Below are positions 5,122 to 6,394 of a DNA stretch of 6,394 nt, one piece after another. The notes below the pieces were generated by a model. The model searched no databases. It had not been told where the DNA came from and was given only the letters and a program-made list of their open reading frames with translations. The position numbers and the translations under genes were made by a program. Origin of the DNA: Gammaproteobacteria bacterium (GTDB lineage Bacteria; Pseudomonadota; Gammaproteobacteria; UBA6429; Thiohalophilaceae). The first letter of the stretch is position 1, and every line of letters starts with the position of its first letter. The stretch lies in contig JAUVGM010000143.1 in assembly GCA_030593785.1 (NCBI GenBank), forward strand, positions 1-6,394. The letters run 5' to 3'.

Positions 5122-5273
5122 TCTCTTAATTTCAACTTTGTTTTATGCTACTTAAAAGGTAAAATACCCGTTTTATTGGGGTCGGAAAGGTTGGAGCATT
5201 AGAATGTCCTCTTTCATTAGCATCTTATCTTTGAGATGGCACGACTAAGAATTTTAATATTTTGAGATGAATT
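5122..5273 (+). promoter_or_regulatory. Intergenic region upstream of fabA
   Basis: This 152-base AT-rich gap probably holds the fabA-fabB promoter. Weak candidates are TAAAAT (5160-5165) with TTGTTT 16 bases upstream (5138-5143), and TAGAAT (5200-5205) without a good -35. TTGAGA (5231-5236) with TAATAT (5255-5260) looks promoter-like but would start transcription only a few bases before the ATG. A small hairpin, CATCT (5221-5225) with AGATG (5234-5238), and a repeat of CATTAG at 5197 and 5215 are present. No FadR-type TGGTnnnACCA operator and no clear terminator for the lpxA-like gene are seen. The fabA ribosome site (GAG, 5264-5266) is weak. Confidence 0.4.
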
Positions 5274-5792
5274 ATGTCAGATAAGCAAAACAGTTTTACT
5301 CGCGAAGAAATCCTAGAATGTGGCCGAGGCAATTTATTTGGTAAAGGTAATGCTCAATTACCATTACCCCCAATGTTGATGATGGATCGTATTATTAGTA
5401 TCACAGAAGATGGCGGAGAATACGGTAAGGGCAAAATTGTTGCTGAACTCGACATTAACCCTGATCTATGGTTTTTTGAATGTCACTTTGAAGGTGATCC
5501 TGTGATGCCGGGTTGTTTAGGTTTGGATGCTATGTGGCAGTTAGTAGGATTCTATTTAGGTTGGATGGGTGGTCCAGGTAAAGGTCGCGCATTAGGTTCT
5601 GGTGAAGTTAAATTTTCTGGCCAGGTACTGCCAACCAATAAAAAGATCACTTATCATATTGATCTTAAGCGCGTTATTATGCGCAAATTGTTTATGGGAA
5701 TAGCAGATGCTCGCATGGAAGTGGACGGTCGCGTAATTTATGAAGCAAAAAATTTACGCGTAGGTTTGTTTACATCGACTGAGGATTTTTAG
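5274..5792 (+). CDS. fabA: 3-hydroxydecanoyl-ACP dehydratase/isomerase FabA
   Basis: The product has 172 residues, the same length as E. coli FabA, and aligns with it from end to end. The catalytic His71 lies in WFFECHFEGDPVMPGCLG and Asp85 in LGLDAMWQLVGFYLGW, the two active-site residues of this hotdog enzyme when the initiator Met is counted. The segment RALGSGEVKFSGQVLP that follows is also characteristic. FabA dehydrates 3-hydroxydecanoyl-ACP to trans-2-decenoyl-ACP and isomerises it to cis-3-decenoyl-ACP, the branch point for unsaturated fatty acids in the cytosol. The isomerase partner FabB begins three bases after the stop, so the two are co-translated. Isomerase activity separates FabA from FabZ; the sequence identity and the FabB neighbour both favour FabA. 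The E. coli-type match leaves little doubt. Confidence 0.98.
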   Translation: MSDKQNSFTREEILECGRGNLFGKGNAQLPLPPMLMMDRIISITEDGGEYGKGKIVAELDINPDLWFFECHFEGDPVMPGCLGLDAMWQLVGFYLGWMGGPGKGRALGSGEVKFSGQVLPTNKKITYHIDLKRVIMRKLFMGIADARMEVDGRVIYEAKNLRVGLFTSTEDF

Positions 5793-5795
5793 AAC

Positions 5796-6394
5796 ATGGC
5801 CGAGCGGCGTGTAGTAGTTACCGGACTGGGTATTGTCTCAAGTATCGGAAACAATAAAGAAGAAGTTGAAGCGTCTTTGCGAGAAGGTCGTTCAGGTATT
5901 GTTGCCAGTGAAGTTTATGCAGAGATGGGATTTCGTTCTCGCGTACATGGTGCATTAAATATTGATCTTAAAGAATTAATTGACCGTAAAGTGAAACGCT
6001 TTATGGGTGATGGTGCTGCATATAATTATATTGCAATGCAACAAGCCATTGAAGATGCGGGGCTTGAGGAAGATCAAGTTTCAAATGTTCGTACTGGTTT
6101 AATTGTTGGTTCAGGTGGCCCATCAACAGAAAATATTGTACTTGCAGCAGATACTATGCGTGAAAAAGGCATAAAACGTGTTGGTCCTTATATGGTGACA
6201 CGTGGCATGTCGAGTACTAACTCTGCTTGTTTAGCAACACCATTTAAAATAAAAGGTGTGAACTATTCCATGTCGTCAGCATGTGCCACTAGTGCGCACT
6301 GTATTGGCAATGCAATGGAACAAATCCAACTAGGCAAGCAAGATATTGTCTTTGCTGGTGGCGCAGAAGAAGAACATTGGACGATGAGCTCATT
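5796..6394 (+). CDS. fabB: 3-oxoacyl-ACP synthase I FabB (partial, 3' end beyond window)
   Basis: The first 199 codons run to the edge with no stop. The N-terminus RRVVVTGLGIVSSIGNNKEEV and the block SSACATSAHCIGNAMEQIQLG are those of beta-ketoacyl-ACP synthase I. The nucleophilic cysteine is Cys163, the same number as in E. coli FabB. The catalytic histidines and the C-terminal half lie outside. FabB elongates cis-3-decenoyl-ACP, the product of FabA, and so commits it to unsaturated fatty acids; FabF cannot replace it in that step. The ATG is three bases after the fabA stop, with GAGGA (5781-5785) inside the fabA end as ribosome site. The frame is intact across the visible part, including the conserved LATPFKIKGVNYS stretch before the active site. 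Confidence 0.97.
   Translation, partial: MAERRVVVTGLGIVSSIGNNKEEVEASLREGRSGIVASEVYAEMGFRSRVHGALNIDLKELIDRKVKRFMGDGAAYNYIAMQQAIEDAGLEEDQVSNVRTGLIVGSGGPSTENIVLAADTMREKGIKRVGPYMVTRGMSSTNSACLATPFKIKGVNYSMSSACATSAHCIGNAMEQIQLGKQDIVFAGGAEEEHWTMSS

Noticed and set aside
5158..5177. Terminator of the lpxA-like gene around AAAATACCCGTTTT
   Set aside because: Only four or five A-T pairs with G-T wobbles support the stem, and no GC-rich arm is present.
5231..5260. TTGAGA and TAATAT as the fabA promoter
   Set aside because: The start point would fall about seven bases before the ATG, leaving no room for a ribosome site, so it was not annotated as the main promoter.

Overview
The window is chromosomal DNA from a low-GC gammaproteobacterium. 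The best taxonomic markers are a YggX-type Fe(II)-trafficking protein and an adjacent fabA-fabB pair, the anaerobic unsaturated fatty acid route found mainly in Gamma- and some Alphaproteobacteria. LpxA points to a lipid A-containing Gram-negative. The genus cannot be named from the sequence. No tRNA, rRNA, CRISPR array, insertion sequence or phage gene was seen, and coding density is high (longest non-coding gap about 150 bases).

Left block (1-710, minus strand): a compact operon of yggX, a 65-residue conserved-looking small protein of unknown function, and the 5' part of a zinc-ribbon Nudix hydrolase that runs off the left edge. The last two overlap by ATGA. A 141-base divergent regulatory region (711-851) separates this operon from the rightward genes.

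Central block (852-3678, plus strand): an A-type Fe-S carrier (HesB/IscA superfamily) with an unusual C-terminal C-G-G-C, an ATP-grasp ligase-like protein, and a radical SAM enzyme of the AmmeMemoRadiSam type (AmrS-like) with an atypical cysteine-rich C-terminus. Its usual partners AmrA (AMMECR1) and AmrB (Memo) are not in the window. The gaps are short (33 and 58 bases), so the three genes are probably co-transcribed. An Fe-S carrier, an ATP-dependent ligase and a radical SAM enzyme together suggest a small uncharacterised modification or biosynthesis pathway. This is the best candidate here for an undescribed system.

Between 3679 and 3799 lies a REPIN-like element: two REP-type palindromes in inverted orientation, each beginning with TGTAGGT.

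Right block (3800-6394, plus strand): a DUF4442 hotdog-fold protein, an LpxA-like acyltransferase with a GTG start, FabA, and the first 199 codons of FabB, which runs off the right edge. All handle acyl chains: FabA and FabB make 3-hydroxyacyl and unsaturated acyl-ACP, LpxA uses 3-hydroxyacyl-ACP to start lipid A, and the hotdog protein may be an acyl thioesterase. The LpxA keeps the catalytic His but differs from E. coli LpxA at several secondary active-site positions, and it lies outside the usual lpxD-fabZ-lpxA-lpxB setting.
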